In this document: piece after piece, positions 30,704 through 42,176 of the stretch | Layout: each line of letters begins with the position of its first letter | How positions within the stretch are numbered: position 1 is the first letter of the stretch | DNA from: Chloroflexota bacterium | GTDB taxonomy: Bacteria; Chloroflexota; Anaerolineae; Anaerolineales; Villigracilaceae | Assembly: GCA_013388855.1 (NCBI GenBank) | Contig: JACAEM010000031.1 | Location: 124,001-188,000 of the forward strand | Length of the DNA stretch: 64,000 nucleotides | Reading direction: 5' to 3' | The notes under the pieces: generated by a model | Seen by the model: only the letters and a program-made list of their open reading frames with translations | Database searches by the model: none | What the model was told of the DNA's origin: nothing | Translations under genes and position numbers: made by a program

Positions 30704-31210
30704 AAAGACCAGATACCGTGCGGTCGCCATCAGGAGAACGGCAAGGATGAGGGACCAGGTGTTGACCGGCACGACCCATCCCTGCTGCTTTTGGATCGCC
30801 CCCAGTGCCGCCGCCTGCTCCGGGGTGGGTTTCCCCTGAACCTGCGCTCCCAATTGTGCAAGCTTTTTGTTGTTTCCGCCATTCATGAAGCCGGTGACAA
30901 GTCCGACCAGCCCAAAGACGGAGCCGATGCCAAAACCGATGCCCGCCCCGGACGATTGCCAGGCGGAGGTAAACCACTGCGAGTCAATCCCGTAGAGCCA
31001 TAACCCGGCGATAACGGTCGCCACTGCGCTGGCTGTCATGATTGTGGAGAAGCGTGTCTTCCCCATGAAATGTCCCGCGAATTGCTTGCCTGCCTCTCCC
31101 GTGGCGCGCATGGATGGAGCAACGAAGAAGTTCATTAGCAGTGCGCCTCCAACCCAGAGCACGCCGCCGATAATATGGACCAGTCGCAGAATCAGAGTCA
31201 ATGTATTCAT
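30701..31210 (-). CDS. Integral membrane protein, CopD/DUF2269-like
   Basis: A 169-residue protein with four hydrophobic helices. The first carries RLVHIIGGVLWVGGALLMNFF, the His-containing opening of the CopD/DUF2269 family of putative copper or haem-related membrane proteins. The others are around TIMTASAVATVIAGLWLYG, FGIGSVFGLVGLVTGF and TWSLILAVLLMATARYL. GAGAGAAGG directly precedes the ATG at 31210; the upstream frame to 31255 lacks support. Its function is unknown. Confidence 0.65.
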   Translation of the reverse strand: MNTLTLILRLVHIIGGVLWVGGALLMNFFVAPSMRATGEAGKQFAGHFMGKTRFSTIMTASAVATVIAGLWLYGIDSQWFTSAWQSSGAGIGFGIGSVFGLVGLVTGFMNGGNNKKLAQLGAQVQGKPTPEQAAALGAIQKQQGWVVPVNTWSLILAVLLMATARYLVF

Positions 31211-31328
31211 CCTTCTCTCCTCCAAAAATGTGATTTCGAGTCTAGTAACACACACTTAAACGAGAGGATGCGAAACCTGCCCCGGCGAATCAGGATGGGG
31301 GAATGCTGAGATTTATGACAATGTTCAC

Positions 31329-31357
31329 TTGTATGACAAAGATTCTGCCTGTATAGT
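31329..31357 (+). promoter_or_regulatory. Putative promoter of the amino-acid ABC transporter operon
   Basis: TTGTAT (31329-31334), 17-base spacer, TATAGT (31352-31357). TATGACAA occurs twice, 17 bases apart (31315 and 31332), and could be an operator. Confidence 0.45.
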
Positions 31358-31418
31358 GAAGCGCGACTGCCCACTCCGGGAGTCCAACCTTCCCAAAAAG
31401 ATAAAGAAAGGATAGTTT

Positions 31419-31790
31419 ATGAAGCGTGTTGTCATGTTCGTTTCACTGCTGGTCGCGGTCAGCCTGATACTGGCGGGATGCGGCGCCTCCCAAGCGGCCA
31501 ACCATCTGGACGCGATCAAGCAGGCAGGCGTGATCAAAGTGGGGACCTCTGCCGATTATCCGCCGTTCGAATCGGTGGATGCCAACGGCAACAAAGTGGG
31601 GTTCGATATCGAGCTGATGACTGAAATCGCCAAACGGCTCGGTGTGACCCTGGAATGGGTGGATATGCCGTTCGACAGTCTGATTGCAGCCGTACAGGAA
31701 GGCAAGATCGATGCCTCCATCTCAGCGTTCAATTACAGCGAAGAGCGCGACCAGACCGTGGACTTCTCCGACGCATACTACACCTCCTAA
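31419..31790 (+). CDS. Amino-acid ABC transporter substrate-binding lipoprotein, N-terminal part (frame interrupted by TAA)
   Basis: A 123-residue frame: lipoprotein signal with lipobox LAGC, then the first lobe of a family 3 binding protein (VIKVGTSADYPPFES, GFDIELMTEIAKRLGV, SAFNYSEERDQTVDFSDAYY). It ends at a TAA (31788-31790) where relatives continue with DA. The same frame goes on to 32213 with the missing lobe. Either the gene is inactivated by one base change, or the base is a sequence error. Downstream permease and ATPase genes are intact. Confidence 0.7.
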   Translation: MKRVVMFVSLLVAVSLILAGCGASQAANHLDAIKQAGVIKVGTSADYPPFESVDANGNKVGFDIELMTEIAKRLGVTLEWVDMPFDSLIAAVQEGKIDASISAFNYSEERDQTVDFSDAYYTS

Positions 31791-31802
31791 GACGCCTTCA
31801 CC

Positions 31803-32213
31803 GTGGCGGATACCTTCACCGGCTCGATTGTCAACCCGGAGGATGTCGCCAATTACAAGGTCGGTGTGCAGACCGGCACCACCCAGGACGGCTGGCTGAC
31901 CGACACCCTTGTCGCCGATGGCGCTCTGCTCGAAGAGAACCTCTTCCGTTATGACCGCGTGGACCAGGCGATGGTGGACTTGAAGAACGGTCGCATCGAT
32001 GTGATGATGTCCGATTACGTTCCGGCGCAGGCGCTGGCGGCGCAACTCGGCGGCTTGAAGATCGTTTACCACGGCGTGCTTTCCAGCGGACCGGTCAACA
32101 TCGTCATCCCCGAAGGCGACAAGGAACTCCAGAGAGCCATCAATGACATCATCAAACAATTGCAGGATGAGGGTTTCATTGACGCTCTGGCTGTGAAATA
32201 CTTCGCCCAGTAA
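31803..32213 (+). CDS. Amino-acid ABC transporter substrate-binding protein, C-terminal part
   Basis: A 136-residue frame in phase with 31419-31790, carrying the second lobe and return hinge of a family 3 binding protein (YKVGVQTGTTQDGW, VDQAMVDLKNGRIDVMMSDY, PEGDKELQRAINDIIKQLQDEGFI). The first possible start is a GTG at 31803 without a ribosome binding site, so it is unlikely to be made alone and would lack a signal peptide. Joined to the upstream part it gives a normal 264-codon protein. Confidence 0.6.
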   Translation: MADTFTGSIVNPEDVANYKVGVQTGTTQDGWLTDTLVADGALLEENLFRYDRVDQAMVDLKNGRIDVMMSDYVPAQALAAQLGGLKIVYHGVLSSGPVNIVIPEGDKELQRAINDIIKQLQDEGFIDALAVKYFAQ

Positions 32214-32222
32214 TTCAAATTC

Positions 32223-32318
32223 CCGTCATTGCGAGACTGAGCGGAGGAAACGGTGAGGCAAATTCTGAAACAGTCATCAGATTACTTCATCCGGTTTGCG
32301 CCCTCCTCGCAATGACGG
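32223..32318. repeat. Inverted-repeat element (CCGTCATTGCGAG family)
   Basis: Perfect 13-base ends CCGTCATTGCGAG / CTCGCAATGACGG enclose about 70 bases. It fills the gap between the binding-protein frame and the permease gene. A related, looser element is at 50928-51019. Confidence 0.75.
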
Positions 32319-32326
32319 ATCATTTT

Positions 32327-32971
32327 ATGCTCTCCAACTTCATCTCCTACATTCTGCAAGGTACGGCAACAACCATTGCCGTGACCCTGATTGCCTTGCC
32401 ATCCGGTCTGCTCGTGGGCTTGCTGTTGGCCTTGCTCCACACATATGGTGGGAAAGTTGCAAACCGGTTTGCCGCCGCATACAGTCTGTTGATGCGCAGC
32501 GTGCCGCCCATTGTTTTGCTATTCATCCTATATTTCATCCTCTCTGGCAACCTGATTAACCTGAACGAATTCTGGGCAGGATCGCTTTCGCTTGGCATCG
32601 TCTCCAGCGCCTATCAGATGGAGATCTTACGCGGCGCACTGTTATCTGTAGGCAGTGGACAGATGACTGCGGCCCGGGCGGTGGGTATGAGCCGCCTGCA
32701 AGCCATTCAACATATCCTTCTACCACAGGCGTTACGGCTGGCGATCCCGCCGTGGTCGAATGAGGCCTCCATTGTTTTGAAGGATTCATCCCTCGTGTAC
32801 GCCCTGGGTGTGCCTGAGATCTTGCGCCGCGCCCAACAGCTTTCTGCCACGACACAGCAACCGTTCCTTGCCTACGGGACGGCTGCTCTCATTTATTTTG
32901 TCCTTGTCTTCGCTGTGAACCGCGGACTCGACTACCTGTCGGAACGCACGAAACTGCCGACACATCCATGA
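32327..32971 (+). CDS. Amino-acid ABC transporter permease
   Basis: A 214-residue HisM/GlnP-type permease with about five membrane helices and the cytoplasmic EAA-type loop ([15 protein letters not shown]..., [24 protein letters not shown]) that contacts the ATPase. The first ATG (32312) lies inside the inverted-repeat element, so the ATG at 32327 is preferred; neither has a clear Shine-Dalgarno. Its stop overlaps a potential ATG for the ATPase gene. With the ATPase and the second permease it forms a polar amino-acid importer. Confidence 0.85.
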   Translation: MLSNFISYILQGTATTIAVTLIALPSGLLVGLLLALLHTYGGKVANRFAAAYSLLMRSVPPIVLLFILYFILSGNLINLNEFWAGSLSLGIVSSAYQMEILRGALLSVGSGQMTAARAVGMSRLQAIQHILLPQALRLAIPPWSNEASIVLKDSSLVYALGVPEILRRAQQLSATTQQPFLAYGTAALIYFVLVFAVNRGLDYLSERTKLPTHP

Positions 32972-32982
32972 CGGAGGCTCCC

Positions 32983-33759
32983 ATGACGGATTCCATTTTA
33001 GAGGCACGCAAACTGACCAAGATCTATGGCTCGAATGTGATCTTCAAGGATATCGACCTCAAAGTCGCCGAAGGCGAGACCATCGTTATCATCGGCCCTA
33101 GTGGCACAGGCAAAAGCACATTGCTTCGCTGCATGAACCTGCTGACAAAGGCTGATAATGGGCAGATCTTCCTCGACGGGAAAGAAATCACCGCCCCGGA
33201 TTACAACGAAGATCAGGTTCGTCAACAAATCGGCATGGTCTTCCAGAACTTCCTGTTGTTTAACCATCTGACCGCCCTCGATAACGTCATGATTGGCTTG
33301 ACCAAGGTCAAGAAGCTGCCGAAGGAGCAGGCAAGGGAAAAAGCCATGGAAGAATTGAAACGCGTCGGGTTGGCAGATCGCGCCGACCATTATCCCGGTC
33401 AGTTATCGGGTGGGCAGCAGCAACGCGTCGGCATTGCCCGCGCGTTGGCGATGGACCCTCGTGTCATGTTGTTCGATGAGCCGACGTCCGCCCTCGACCC
33501 GGAATTGATCGGCGAGGTGTTGGGTGTGATGGAAAAGCTGGCGCGTGACCGCATGACCATGCTGGTGGTTACGCACGAAATGGGTTTTGCGCGCGAAGTC
33601 GCTGACCGTATTGTCTTCATGGAGAAGGGCCATATCGTCGAAGAAGGTTCGCCCGATGACCTGTTTTACCATCCCAAACATGACCGTACACGTGAATTTC
33701 TGTGGAAAATCACCGAACTCTACGGCAAGAAGGAAAAGGAAGCAGGTGGAAATCCATGA
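32983..33759 (+). CDS. Amino-acid ABC transporter ATP-binding protein
   Basis: A 258-residue GlnQ/HisP-type ATPase: Walker [11 protein letters not shown]-loop VFQNF, signature [15 protein letters not shown], Walker [15 protein letters not shown] and H-loop VVTHEMGF. It powers import through the flanking permeases. GGAGG at 32973-32977 sits five bases from the ATG at 32983, so that start is preferred to 32968. The end overlaps the next permease by four bases (ATGA). Confidence 0.95.
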   Translation: MTDSILEARKLTKIYGSNVIFKDIDLKVAEGETIVIIGPSGTGKSTLLRCMNLLTKADNGQIFLDGKEITAPDYNEDQVRQQIGMVFQNFLLFNHLTALDNVMIGLTKVKKLPKEQAREKAMEELKRVGLADRADHYPGQLSGGQQQRVGIARALAMDPRVMLFDEPTSALDPELIGEVLGVMEKLARDRMTMLVVTHEMGFAREVADRIVFMEKGHIVEEGSPDDLFYHPKHDRTREFLWKITELYGKKEKEAGGNP

Positions 33760-34436
33760 GCGATTTCTTCGAGTTCTTCACCCGCTTCCTGCCTGACCTG
33801 TTAAAAGGCGCGAGCATGACTCTCCTGCTCACCGCAGAAGGGTTGGCTGCTGGTTTTGTGCTGGGACTGCTTGCCACATTGACGCGTTCCTATGGGAACA
33901 AATTTTGGCGTGGGGTGGCGATTGGCTACATCGAACTTTTCCGTGGGACTCCGCTGCTCGTCCAGTTATTTCTTATCTACTACGGCTTGCCGGGATTGGG
34001 TATCACACTTTCGCGCGAACTCTCCGCCTTCCTGGCGCTTGGTCTGAATAGCGGGGCATATCAAGCGGAGTATCTACGCGGTTCCATTCTTGCCATTGGT
34101 GATAATCAGATGATGGCTGGTCGATCCATCGGCATGTCGAAGTGGAAGACCATCTGGCACGTGATCCTCCCGCAGGCGCTGCGGCTGGCGATCCCTGCGT
34201 GGTCGAATGAACCGGTATCGTTGTTGAAATCCACAGGCGTGGTCTTTCTAATTGCCATCCCTGAGTTGATGGCGAAAGCCAAATCTATTGCAGCGAAGAC
34301 GTACGATCCCATCGGTTCCTATATCGCTGTGGCAATTATTTATCTGGCAATGGTTTATTTGCTTGACGCCATGCTGAAATGGCTGGAACGAGCCAGCCGC
34401 ATTCCCGGTTTCGAGATGGAAGGCAGAAAGGCGTAG
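33756..34436 (+). CDS. Amino-acid ABC transporter permease, second subunit
   Basis: A 226-residue HisQ/GlnP-type permease. About five membrane helices and the EAA loop ([39 protein letters not shown]) are clear. It overlaps the ATPase stop by ATGA, showing tight coupling; the longer frame from 33702 is shadow. Last gene of the transporter operon, followed by a strong terminator. Confidence 0.92.
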   Translation: MSDFFEFFTRFLPDLLKGASMTLLLTAEGLAAGFVLGLLATLTRSYGNKFWRGVAIGYIELFRGTPLLVQLFLIYYGLPGLGITLSRELSAFLALGLNSGAYQAEYLRGSILAIGDNQMMAGRSIGMSKWKTIWHVILPQALRLAIPAWSNEPVSLLKSTGVVFLIAIPELMAKAKSIAAKTYDPIGSYIAVAIIYLAMVYLLDAMLKWLERASRIPGFEMEGRKA

Positions 34437-34461
34437 GTATTGTTGGAGAGATACCATTCGT

Positions 34462-34504
34462 TAAAAAAAACAAGCCGGTTCACATGTGAACCGGCTTGTT
34501 TTAT
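34462..34504. terminator. Bidirectional terminator
   Basis: A perfect 32-base palindrome (AACAAGCCGGTTCACA and its complement) flanked by a run of eight A and by TTTT, between convergent genes. Confidence 0.9.
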
Positions 34505-34515
34505 AAAAATGGTTG

Positions 34516-35646
34516 CTACTTCCTGCCGTTCGTTATCTGAATATCTCTCGGCTCCACCATGCCCCAACGGGATGCACCCAGATACAAGATTTCCAGGATT
34601 AAATCTTCATAGCGGATACCTTCCGCTTTGGCTTGCAGGCACAGGTCGCTATAGTCAGGGGTCAAACCGGGCAGGGTGTTGATCTCCATCAGGCGCGGAT
34701 TGCCTTCCTCGTCGAGGCGGATATCTGTACGGGAGACGTCCAACGCGTACAACAGTTGATGTGCGCGCAGGGCAAAATGTTTGAGCTTCTTTTCAAGCTC
34801 CGGGTCGATATCCGCCGGGCAGACGTAATCGGGCGCGCCTTCCTCGCCGACATCCTTGGCTTTCGATGCCTGGCTGTATACATTCGGCGTGACGGAACGC
34901 GAACTATCCAATTCCAGAACCGGGAAACGATGGAAGCCATCCTTTTCGTACCATTCGGGGTGGCGGGAATACAGTTTGGCGTCCACGCGCCCCATGATGC
35001 CTACAGTAAATTCACGCCCCGGCAGGAAGGTTTCCACCAGTGCAGGCTGCTGGTAGGTATTGATAATGTACAGGGCGCGCTCGCGCAGTTCTTTTTCGTT
35101 CTTGACGATGGCTTTTGTGTCCACGCCCATACCAGTCCCTTCGCGGGCAGGTTTGACAAATAGCGGGAATTTCAGTTCGGGACGCAGCGGCTCGTCGCCG
35201 ATGGTGAATTCCTGGAATGGCGCCACAGGCAGGCGGCGATCGCGCCAGATGCGCTTGGTAAGCGTTTTATCGAGGGAGATTCCATTGGTGAGTACGCGCG
35301 ATCCGGTGTAGGGGATGCGCAGCATTTCGAGCAAGGCAGGGACCTGCGCTTCTCTAGCGTCGCCTCCCAGCCCTTCCGCGATGTTGAAACAAATGTCGGG
35401 CTGTACTTCCTTTAGTGCGTACGGCAGGTTTGCGTCAGCCTGGAGGAAACAGGTTTGGTGGCCGTCCGTTTCGAGCGCGGCGCGAATCGAATCGATGGTC
35501 TCGATGTGGTCGAAATCGGCGAAAGCGTCCGGGGGAACGCTATCCGGTTTCGGTTGGGATTCATCCTTGATATTTGCCAGCACGGCGATCTTCCAGTAGC
35601 GCTTCATGCGGCGACTGGGGGGCTTGTCATCTCCACGTGAGAGCAT
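34516..35646 (-). CDS. D-alanine--D-alanine ligase-like ATP-grasp enzyme
   Basis: A 376-residue ATP-grasp ligase. Features: N-terminal lobe with DICFNIAEGLGGDAREAQVPALLEML (Ddl-like NxxEG), an ATP-lid region FPLFVKPAREGTGMGVD, LVETFLPGREFTVGIMG, and metal ligands near the end (DIRLDEEGNPRLMEINTLPGLTPDYSDL). This matches the Ddl family, although the chain is longer than usual (~310-360) with an inserted region around residues 210-260. AAGGAGAACC precedes the ATG at 35646. No cell-wall genes adjoin it, so a related peptide-ligase role is possible. Confidence 0.82.
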   Translation of the reverse strand: MLSRGDDKPPSRRMKRYWKIAVLANIKDESQPKPDSVPPDAFADFDHIETIDSIRAALETDGHQTCFLQADANLPYALKEVQPDICFNIAEGLGGDAREAQVPALLEMLRIPYTGSRVLTNGISLDKTLTKRIWRDRRLPVAPFQEFTIGDEPLRPELKFPLFVKPAREGTGMGVDTKAIVKNEKELRERALYIINTYQQPALVETFLPGREFTVGIMGRVDAKLYSRHPEWYEKDGFHRFPVLELDSSRSVTPNVYSQASKAKDVGEEGAPDYVCPADIDPELEKKLKHFALRAHQLLYALDVSRTDIRLDEEGNPRLMEINTLPGLTPDYSDLCLQAKAEGIRYEDLILEILYLGASRWGMVEPRDIQITNGRK

Positions 35647-35736
35647 TTTGGTTCTCCTTGAGAATAATTTTCGGAGGCGAGTATAGTCCAAGCTGGACAA
35701 ATTACAAGGGTTTTTAAGCCGAAAATCATTTGTAAC

Positions 35737-35765
35737 TAGACAATGGTGGGTGTTTCAGGTATCAT
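35737..35765 (+). promoter_or_regulatory. Promoter of the atpAGDC operon
   Basis: TAGACA (35737-35742), 17-base spacer, TATCAT (35760-35765); five of six matches in each box. It predicts a leader of about 130 bases. Confidence 0.6.
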
Positions 35766-35842
35766 TAGTCCGATTGTGCGCCTGCTCACGAAGGCTATCC
35801 TGCGTGTGCCTGAGGAAAAACAATCGAGAAACCACACATACA

Positions 35843-35870
35843 CCCGGATAACTTCCTTATCCGGGTTCTT
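35843..35870 (+). promoter_or_regulatory. Hairpin in the atpA leader
   Basis: Perfect 9-base arms CCCGGATAA / TTATCCGGG with loop CTTCC, then TTCTTG; it ends 38 bases before the atpA start. The weak U-run suggests an attenuator or stability element rather than a full terminator. Confidence 0.45.
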
Positions 35871-35902
35871 GTAAGTAATACGAAATTTCGCGTGGAGGAA
35901 TA

Positions 35903-37567
35903 ATGTCAGACTTGATCAAGCAGATCACCGGTGATTTGCAGAAGCAAATAGAGGGCTTCCAACCTGAACTCAGCATCAGTGATATTGGTACGGTGATTGA
36001 GGCAGGCGACGGGATTGCGCGCGTGCAGGGGCTTGCCACCGTCAAAGCGCAGGAATTGGTACAGTTTTCGAACGGGGTCATGGGGACGGCATTCAACCTT
36101 GAGAAGGACAGCGTGGGTGTGATCGTGATGGGCGATTATGCCGAGATTACCGAGGGCATGAGCGTACGCGGAACGGGACGCATCGCTTCCGTACCCGTGG
36201 GTGATGCGATGATCGGACGCGTGGTCAACGCCCTGGGCGAACCCATTGACGGAAAGGGTCCCATTGCCACGACCGGTTTCCGCCCGATCGAGCGCATTGC
36301 TCCGGGCGTGGTCCAGCGTCAGGATGTGGATACTCCGGTGCAGACCGGTATCAAGTCCATTGACTCGATGATCCCGGTGGGGCGCGGTCAGCGTGAATTG
36401 ATCATCGGCGACCGTCAGACCGGCAAGACCGCCATCGCCATTGACACGATTATCAATCAAAAGGGCAAGGATTTGATCTGTATCTATGTGGCGATCGGTC
36501 AGAAAAAAGCCGCCATTGCCCGCACGGTCGGCATTCTCGAGCGATACGGCGCGATGGATCACACCATTGTGGTGGTTGCTTCAGCGGATGAATCGGCGGC
36601 GCTGCAATATATCGCTCCGTACTCCGGCTGTGCCATTGGCGAGGAGTTCATGGAAACCGGACGCGACGCGCTCGTCATCTATGATGACCTCTCCAAGCAT
36701 GCCTGGGCATACCGTCAGGTCTCTTTGCTCCTGCGCCGCCCACCCGGACGTGAAGCGTATCCCGGCGATGTGTTCTACCTGCACTCCCGCCTCCTGGAGC
36801 GTGCAGCTCGTCTTGCCAACAAGTATGTCATTGTACGGAAGGATTTCGCTGAAAAACTTGCCGAAGAAACGGACGGTGTGGACGGCAAAGTCTACGCGGG
36901 GCCCGTCTCGAAGGATGAGGCGGATCATGCCCGCAAGGCAATGGATAACCCCGACGATTACAAGCTGGTCAAAGTGAAAGGCACTGGCGGTTCGCTGACC
37001 GCCCTGCCGATCATCGAGACCCTGCTTGGCGACGTGTCCGCTTATATTCCCACGAACGTTATCTCCATTACCGATGGTCAGATTTACCTCGAAGGCAACT
37101 TGTTCAACGCCGGTATCCGCCCGGCAGTGAACGTGGGCATCTCGGTTTCCCGCGTCGGCGGCGACGCCCAAACCAAAGCCATGAAGCAGGTGGCAGGCCG
37201 CTTGCGCCTCGATATGGCAGCGTACCGTGAGTTGGCGGCGTTCGCGCTCATGGCGTCTGACCTCGACAAGTCCACGCAGCAACAACTCGGACGCGGTCAG
37301 CGCATGCAGGAAATCCTCAAACAGCCGCAATACTCCCCAATGTCGCTTCCCGACCAAGTCATCGCGATCTTTGCCGGGACGAACGGCTACGCTGATGCGG
37401 TGCCGGTCGAGAAAATGGCGCAGTGGCAGACAGACCTGCTCAAGTTCATGGAATCGTCCTACCCCGAGATCGGCAAAGACATCGATGAAAAGAAGATGAT
37501 TACCGATGCCAATCGTCTCAATCTCACCAAAGCGCTCGACGCTTTCCGCAACACATGGCAGGGATAA
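35903..37567 (+). CDS. atpA: ATP synthase F1 subunit alpha (with insertion)
   Basis: A 554-residue F1 alpha subunit: non-catalytic nucleotide site [10 protein letters not shown] (169-178), Pro-Gly-Arg-Glu region [21 protein letters not shown], and [12 protein letters not shown]. Typical alpha subunits have 500-515 residues; the extra ~48 lie at 307-360, between the LLERAA and GGSLTALP blocks, and read as a structured charged segment ([29 protein letters not shown]). Part of the stator-facing F1 head that makes ATP from the proton or sodium gradient. First gene of an alpha-gamma-beta-epsilon operon. Confidence 0.96.
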   Translation: MSDLIKQITGDLQKQIEGFQPELSISDIGTVIEAGDGIARVQGLATVKAQELVQFSNGVMGTAFNLEKDSVGVIVMGDYAEITEGMSVRGTGRIASVPVGDAMIGRVVNALGEPIDGKGPIATTGFRPIERIAPGVVQRQDVDTPVQTGIKSIDSMIPVGRGQRELIIGDRQTGKTAIAIDTIINQKGKDLICIYVAIGQKKAAIARTVGILERYGAMDHTIVVVASADESAALQYIAPYSGCAIGEEFMETGRDALVIYDDLSKHAWAYRQVSLLLRRPPGREAYPGDVFYLHSRLLERAARLANKYVIVRKDFAEKLAEETDGVDGKVYAGPVSKDEADHARKAMDNPDDYKLVKVKGTGGSLTALPIIETLLGDVSAYIPTNVISITDGQIYLEGNLFNAGIRPAVNVGISVSRVGGDAQTKAMKQVAGRLRLDMAAYRELAAFALMASDLDKSTQQQLGRGQRMQEILKQPQYSPMSLPDQVIAIFAGTNGYADAVPVEKMAQWQTDLLKFMESSYPEIGKDIDEKKMITDANRLNLTKALDAFRNTWQG

Positions 37568-37570
37568 GGA

Positions 37571-39887
<2,317 letters not shown>

Positions 39888-39895
39888 GTGATCCG

Positions 39896-39935
39896 GTGTC
39901 AGGAGTCATGTGCACGCGCGCATGACCCCTGACAC
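39896..39935. repeat. Inverted repeat between atpD and atpC
   Basis: GTGTCAGGAGTCATG / CATGACCCCTGACAC, one mismatch, loop TGCACGCGCG. It has no T-run, so it may set relative atpD/atpC mRNA levels rather than terminate. Confidence 0.6.
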
Positions 39936-39954
39936 ATGACACTGGAGAACTTGT

Positions 39955-40395
39955 ATGACCATTCGATGCGAAATCGTTTCCCAGGATCGCACCGTGTTTT
40001 CCGACGATGTGGATATTGTCGTATTGCCGGGCGCGGCGGGTGAAATGGGCATTCTGCCCAAACATGCGCCTGTGTTGACCACCCTCAAGTATGGAGTAAT
40101 CAAGATCCGTAAGAGCGGCAAGGAGCAGATTTTTACGGTGGCTGGCGGTGTGGCGGAGGTTCAGCCTGATGTGGTGACCGTGTTGGCAGACGCGGCGGAA
40201 AACGTGGAAGAGATCGACGTAAACCGCGCCGAAGCTGCGCGCCGTCGCGCCGAGGAAGTGCTTGCAAAAGGCATCCCGGTCGGAACCGATGCCTACCTCG
40301 CCATGGAAGCCGCCCTGCGTCGCTCGAATCTGCGTCTCGAAGCCGCCCGCCGCTACCGCAAGAATTCATCACGCTTTCCCGGCTCGGAGTCCTAG
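39955..40395 (+). CDS. atpC: ATP synthase F1 subunit epsilon
   Basis: A 146-residue subunit with the N-terminal beta-sandwich (IRCEIVSQDRTVFSDDVDIVVLPGAAGEMGILPKHAPVLTTL, given here in its key blocks VLPGAAGEMGIL and KHAPVL) and a C-terminal helical hairpin (NRAEAARRRAEEVLA..., LRLEAARRYRK) that can regulate ATP hydrolysis. It is separated from atpD by 67 bases containing a hairpin and is followed by mreB. Confidence 0.93.
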   Translation: MTIRCEIVSQDRTVFSDDVDIVVLPGAAGEMGILPKHAPVLTTLKYGVIKIRKSGKEQIFTVAGGVAEVQPDVVTVLADAAENVEEIDVNRAEAARRRAEEVLAKGIPVGTDAYLAMEAALRRSNLRLEAARRYRKNSSRFPGSES

Positions 40396-40407
40396 ACCCA
40401 CGTGGCA

Positions 40408-41409
40408 ATGTTCTCCAAAGACCTGGGGATAGACCTGGGTACCATGTTTACACGCCTCGCCGACAGCACACAGGTGCTGTTGGAGGAGCCGACCATTGTT
40501 GCCATCGAGGTATACGACCAGAAAATGGTGGCGGTGGGACAGGAGGCGCGTGACATGTACGGGCGCGTCCCTGAAAGTATCGAGGTGGCGCGTCCACTCA
40601 AGAACGGGGTCATTGCCGATTATGAGATCACAGAGACCCTGCTCTCTTATTTGCTCCAACGCGTCAGCGGATCGATGCGCATCTTCCGTCCGCGCGTCAT
40701 GATCTCCGTCCCATACGGGGTCACCAGCGTGGAGCGGCGCGCCGTTTACGAAGCCGTGTTGGAAGCAGGCAGCCGCGAAGCCTATTTGATCCAGCAGCCA
40801 CTGGCCGCCGCGCTTGGTGTGGACCTGCCCATTAATTCACCATCGGGGAACATGGTCATCACCCTCGGCGGTGGCTGCACCGAAGCGGCAGTCATGGCGA
40901 TGTATGGTATTGTTTCTGCCGAAACCCTGCGTGCAGGCGGCATTGATCTTGATGAAGCCATTGTCAATTATGTGCGTAGAAAATACGGGGTGATTATTGG
41001 TCAGGTGACCGCGGAGCAGCTCAAAGTCAAGATTGGAGCCGCCGTTCCGCAGGATACTGAGAACAGCATGGAAGTGCAGGGACAGGATCAGGTCACCGGT
41101 CTGCCGCGTCCTGTCACCTTGACCACGGGCGAGATCGTGGAAGCTTTGCAGGAACCGCTCAAGCTGATTATCGAAACGGGACGCCGTGTCCTGGAAAAAA
41201 CCCCGCCTGAGCTGGTTGCGGATATCATCGACCGCGGTGTAGCGTTATGTGGAGGTGGTGCCTTGCTGCGCGGCGTTGACAAGCTCTTGACCAAATCCCT
41301 TGGCATCCCCGCCTATTTGGTGGACAACCCCATGACCTGCGTGGTCGAAGGCGCGGTCAAAGCCATACCGATGTACAATATTCTGCGGCGCAGTCTGCCG
41401 CAGGTGTAG
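40408..41409 (+). CDS. mreB: MreB-like bacterial actin
   Basis: A 333-residue actin-fold ATPase: phosphate 1 loop MFSKDLGIDLGT, VMISVPYGVTSVERRAV, phosphate 2-like ITLGGGCTEAAV, and adenosine region LCGGGALLRGVDKLL. MreB filaments guide cell-wall synthesis in rod cells. The phosphate 1 continuation (MFTRLAD) departs from the usual ANTLVY. The ATG at 40408 gives the canonical N terminus; GTG at 40402 is also in frame. It lies 12 bases after atpC. No mreC or mreD follows, as it ends at a terminator, so it may be a cytoskeletal paralogue. Confidence 0.88.
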   Translation: MFSKDLGIDLGTMFTRLADSTQVLLEEPTIVAIEVYDQKMVAVGQEARDMYGRVPESIEVARPLKNGVIADYEITETLLSYLLQRVSGSMRIFRPRVMISVPYGVTSVERRAVYEAVLEAGSREAYLIQQPLAAALGVDLPINSPSGNMVITLGGGCTEAAVMAMYGIVSAETLRAGGIDLDEAIVNYVRRKYGVIIGQVTAEQLKVKIGAAVPQDTENSMEVQGQDQVTGLPRPVTLTTGEIVEALQEPLKLIIETGRRVLEKTPPELVADIIDRGVALCGGGALLRGVDKLLTKSLGIPAYLVDNPMTCVVEGAVKAIPMYNILRRSLPQV

Positions 41410-41418
41410 TTCAAAAAT

Positions 41419-41445
41419 AAAAGGCGCCCATCGGGCGCCTTTTTG
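41419..41445. terminator. Bidirectional terminator between mreB and rex
   Basis: AAGGCGCCC-atc-GGGCGCCTT with A- and T-runs on the two sides. Confidence 0.88.
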
Positions 41446-41452
41446 ATTGCTG

Positions 41453-42073
41453 TCAGTCGAGATAATAGGTCATACGCTGGAGGTGGGTGACCGGGTCAAT
41501 GTATTGGACCCGCACTCCTGATGGAACGTTCAGGCTGATGGGTGCATAATTCAGAATCGCTTTTACACCTGCTTTGATGAGCTGATCCGCCATTTCTTGT
41601 GCAGAAGTAGCTGGAACGGTCAGCATGGCAATTCTGATTTTGTTTTGTTTGAGCTTTTCTGTCATACTGGCGATGTCATAAATCTCCAATTCACCCACCT
41701 TTTGCCCAATCTTTTGAGGGTCGTTGTCGAATACCATGCTGACGCGGAAGCCACGCTCGGAAAATCCGTTGTATCGGGCGAGGGCATGACCCATGTCACC
41801 CATGCCAACAATCACCACATCCCAGACCTTATTGACGTTCATGATGTCGCGCAGGCGTTCGATGAGAAACGGGATCGCATAGCCAGTACCCTGTTTGCCA
41901 AATTCGCCGAATTGTGAGATGTCTTTGCGGATTTGTGCGGCGGAGATGCCCACGATCTCGCCCAATTCCTGGGAGGATGTCGTCTGGATGCCCCTCTCTG
42001 ATAACCGCTGGAGCGCACGCAGATAAACCGGCAGTCTGCCAATGATAATGTCAGGGACTTTTTCAGCATTCAT
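41453..42073 (-). CDS. rex: Redox-sensing transcriptional repressor Rex
   Basis: A 206-residue NADH/NAD+ sensor: winged-helix DNA-binding domain (10-65; SSQELGEIVGISAAQIRKDIS, FGEFGKQGTGY), Rossmann domain with GMGDMGHAL near residue 92, and the C-terminal swapped helix. Rex represses fermentation and respiration genes at low NADH. The start MNAEKVPD fits the family; the frame upstream to 42139 crosses a likely Rex site (42132-42149). Convergent with the ATP synthase operon. Confidence 0.94.
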   Translation of the reverse strand: MNAEKVPDIIIGRLPVYLRALQRLSERGIQTTSSQELGEIVGISAAQIRKDISQFGEFGKQGTGYAIPFLIERLRDIMNVNKVWDVVIVGMGDMGHALARYNGFSERGFRVSMVFDNDPQKIGQKVGELEIYDIASMTEKLKQNKIRIAMLTVPATSAQEMADQLIKAGVKAILNYAPISLNVPSGVRVQYIDPVTHLQRMTYYLD

Positions 42074-42131
42074 GAATGTTTGCCCTCGCAGAGTGTGAAA
42101 TTCTGCATTAACTCTACCATAAAAGGTTGTT

Positions 42132-42149
42132 TTGTACAATTCGACACAA
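42132..42149 (-). promoter_or_regulatory. Candidate Rex operator (autoregulation)
   Basis: Minus strand TTGTGTCGAATTGTACAA resembles the Rex consensus TTGTGAAnnnnTTCACAA: five of seven matches in each half. It lies 59 bases before the rex start. Confidence 0.5.
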
Positions 42150-42176
42150 GTCTGTTAATGATCTGGGAGGGCAATA

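Noticed and set aside
31788-31790. Selenocysteine or pyrrolysine recoding
   Set aside because: The stop is TAA (and TAG at 12574), with no recoding hairpin; selenocysteine uses TGA, and TGA ends normal genes here (for example hpt).
40402-40407. GTG start for mreB
   Set aside because: Adds only two residues to the canonical MFSKDLGIDLGT opening; the ATG at 40408 matches the family.
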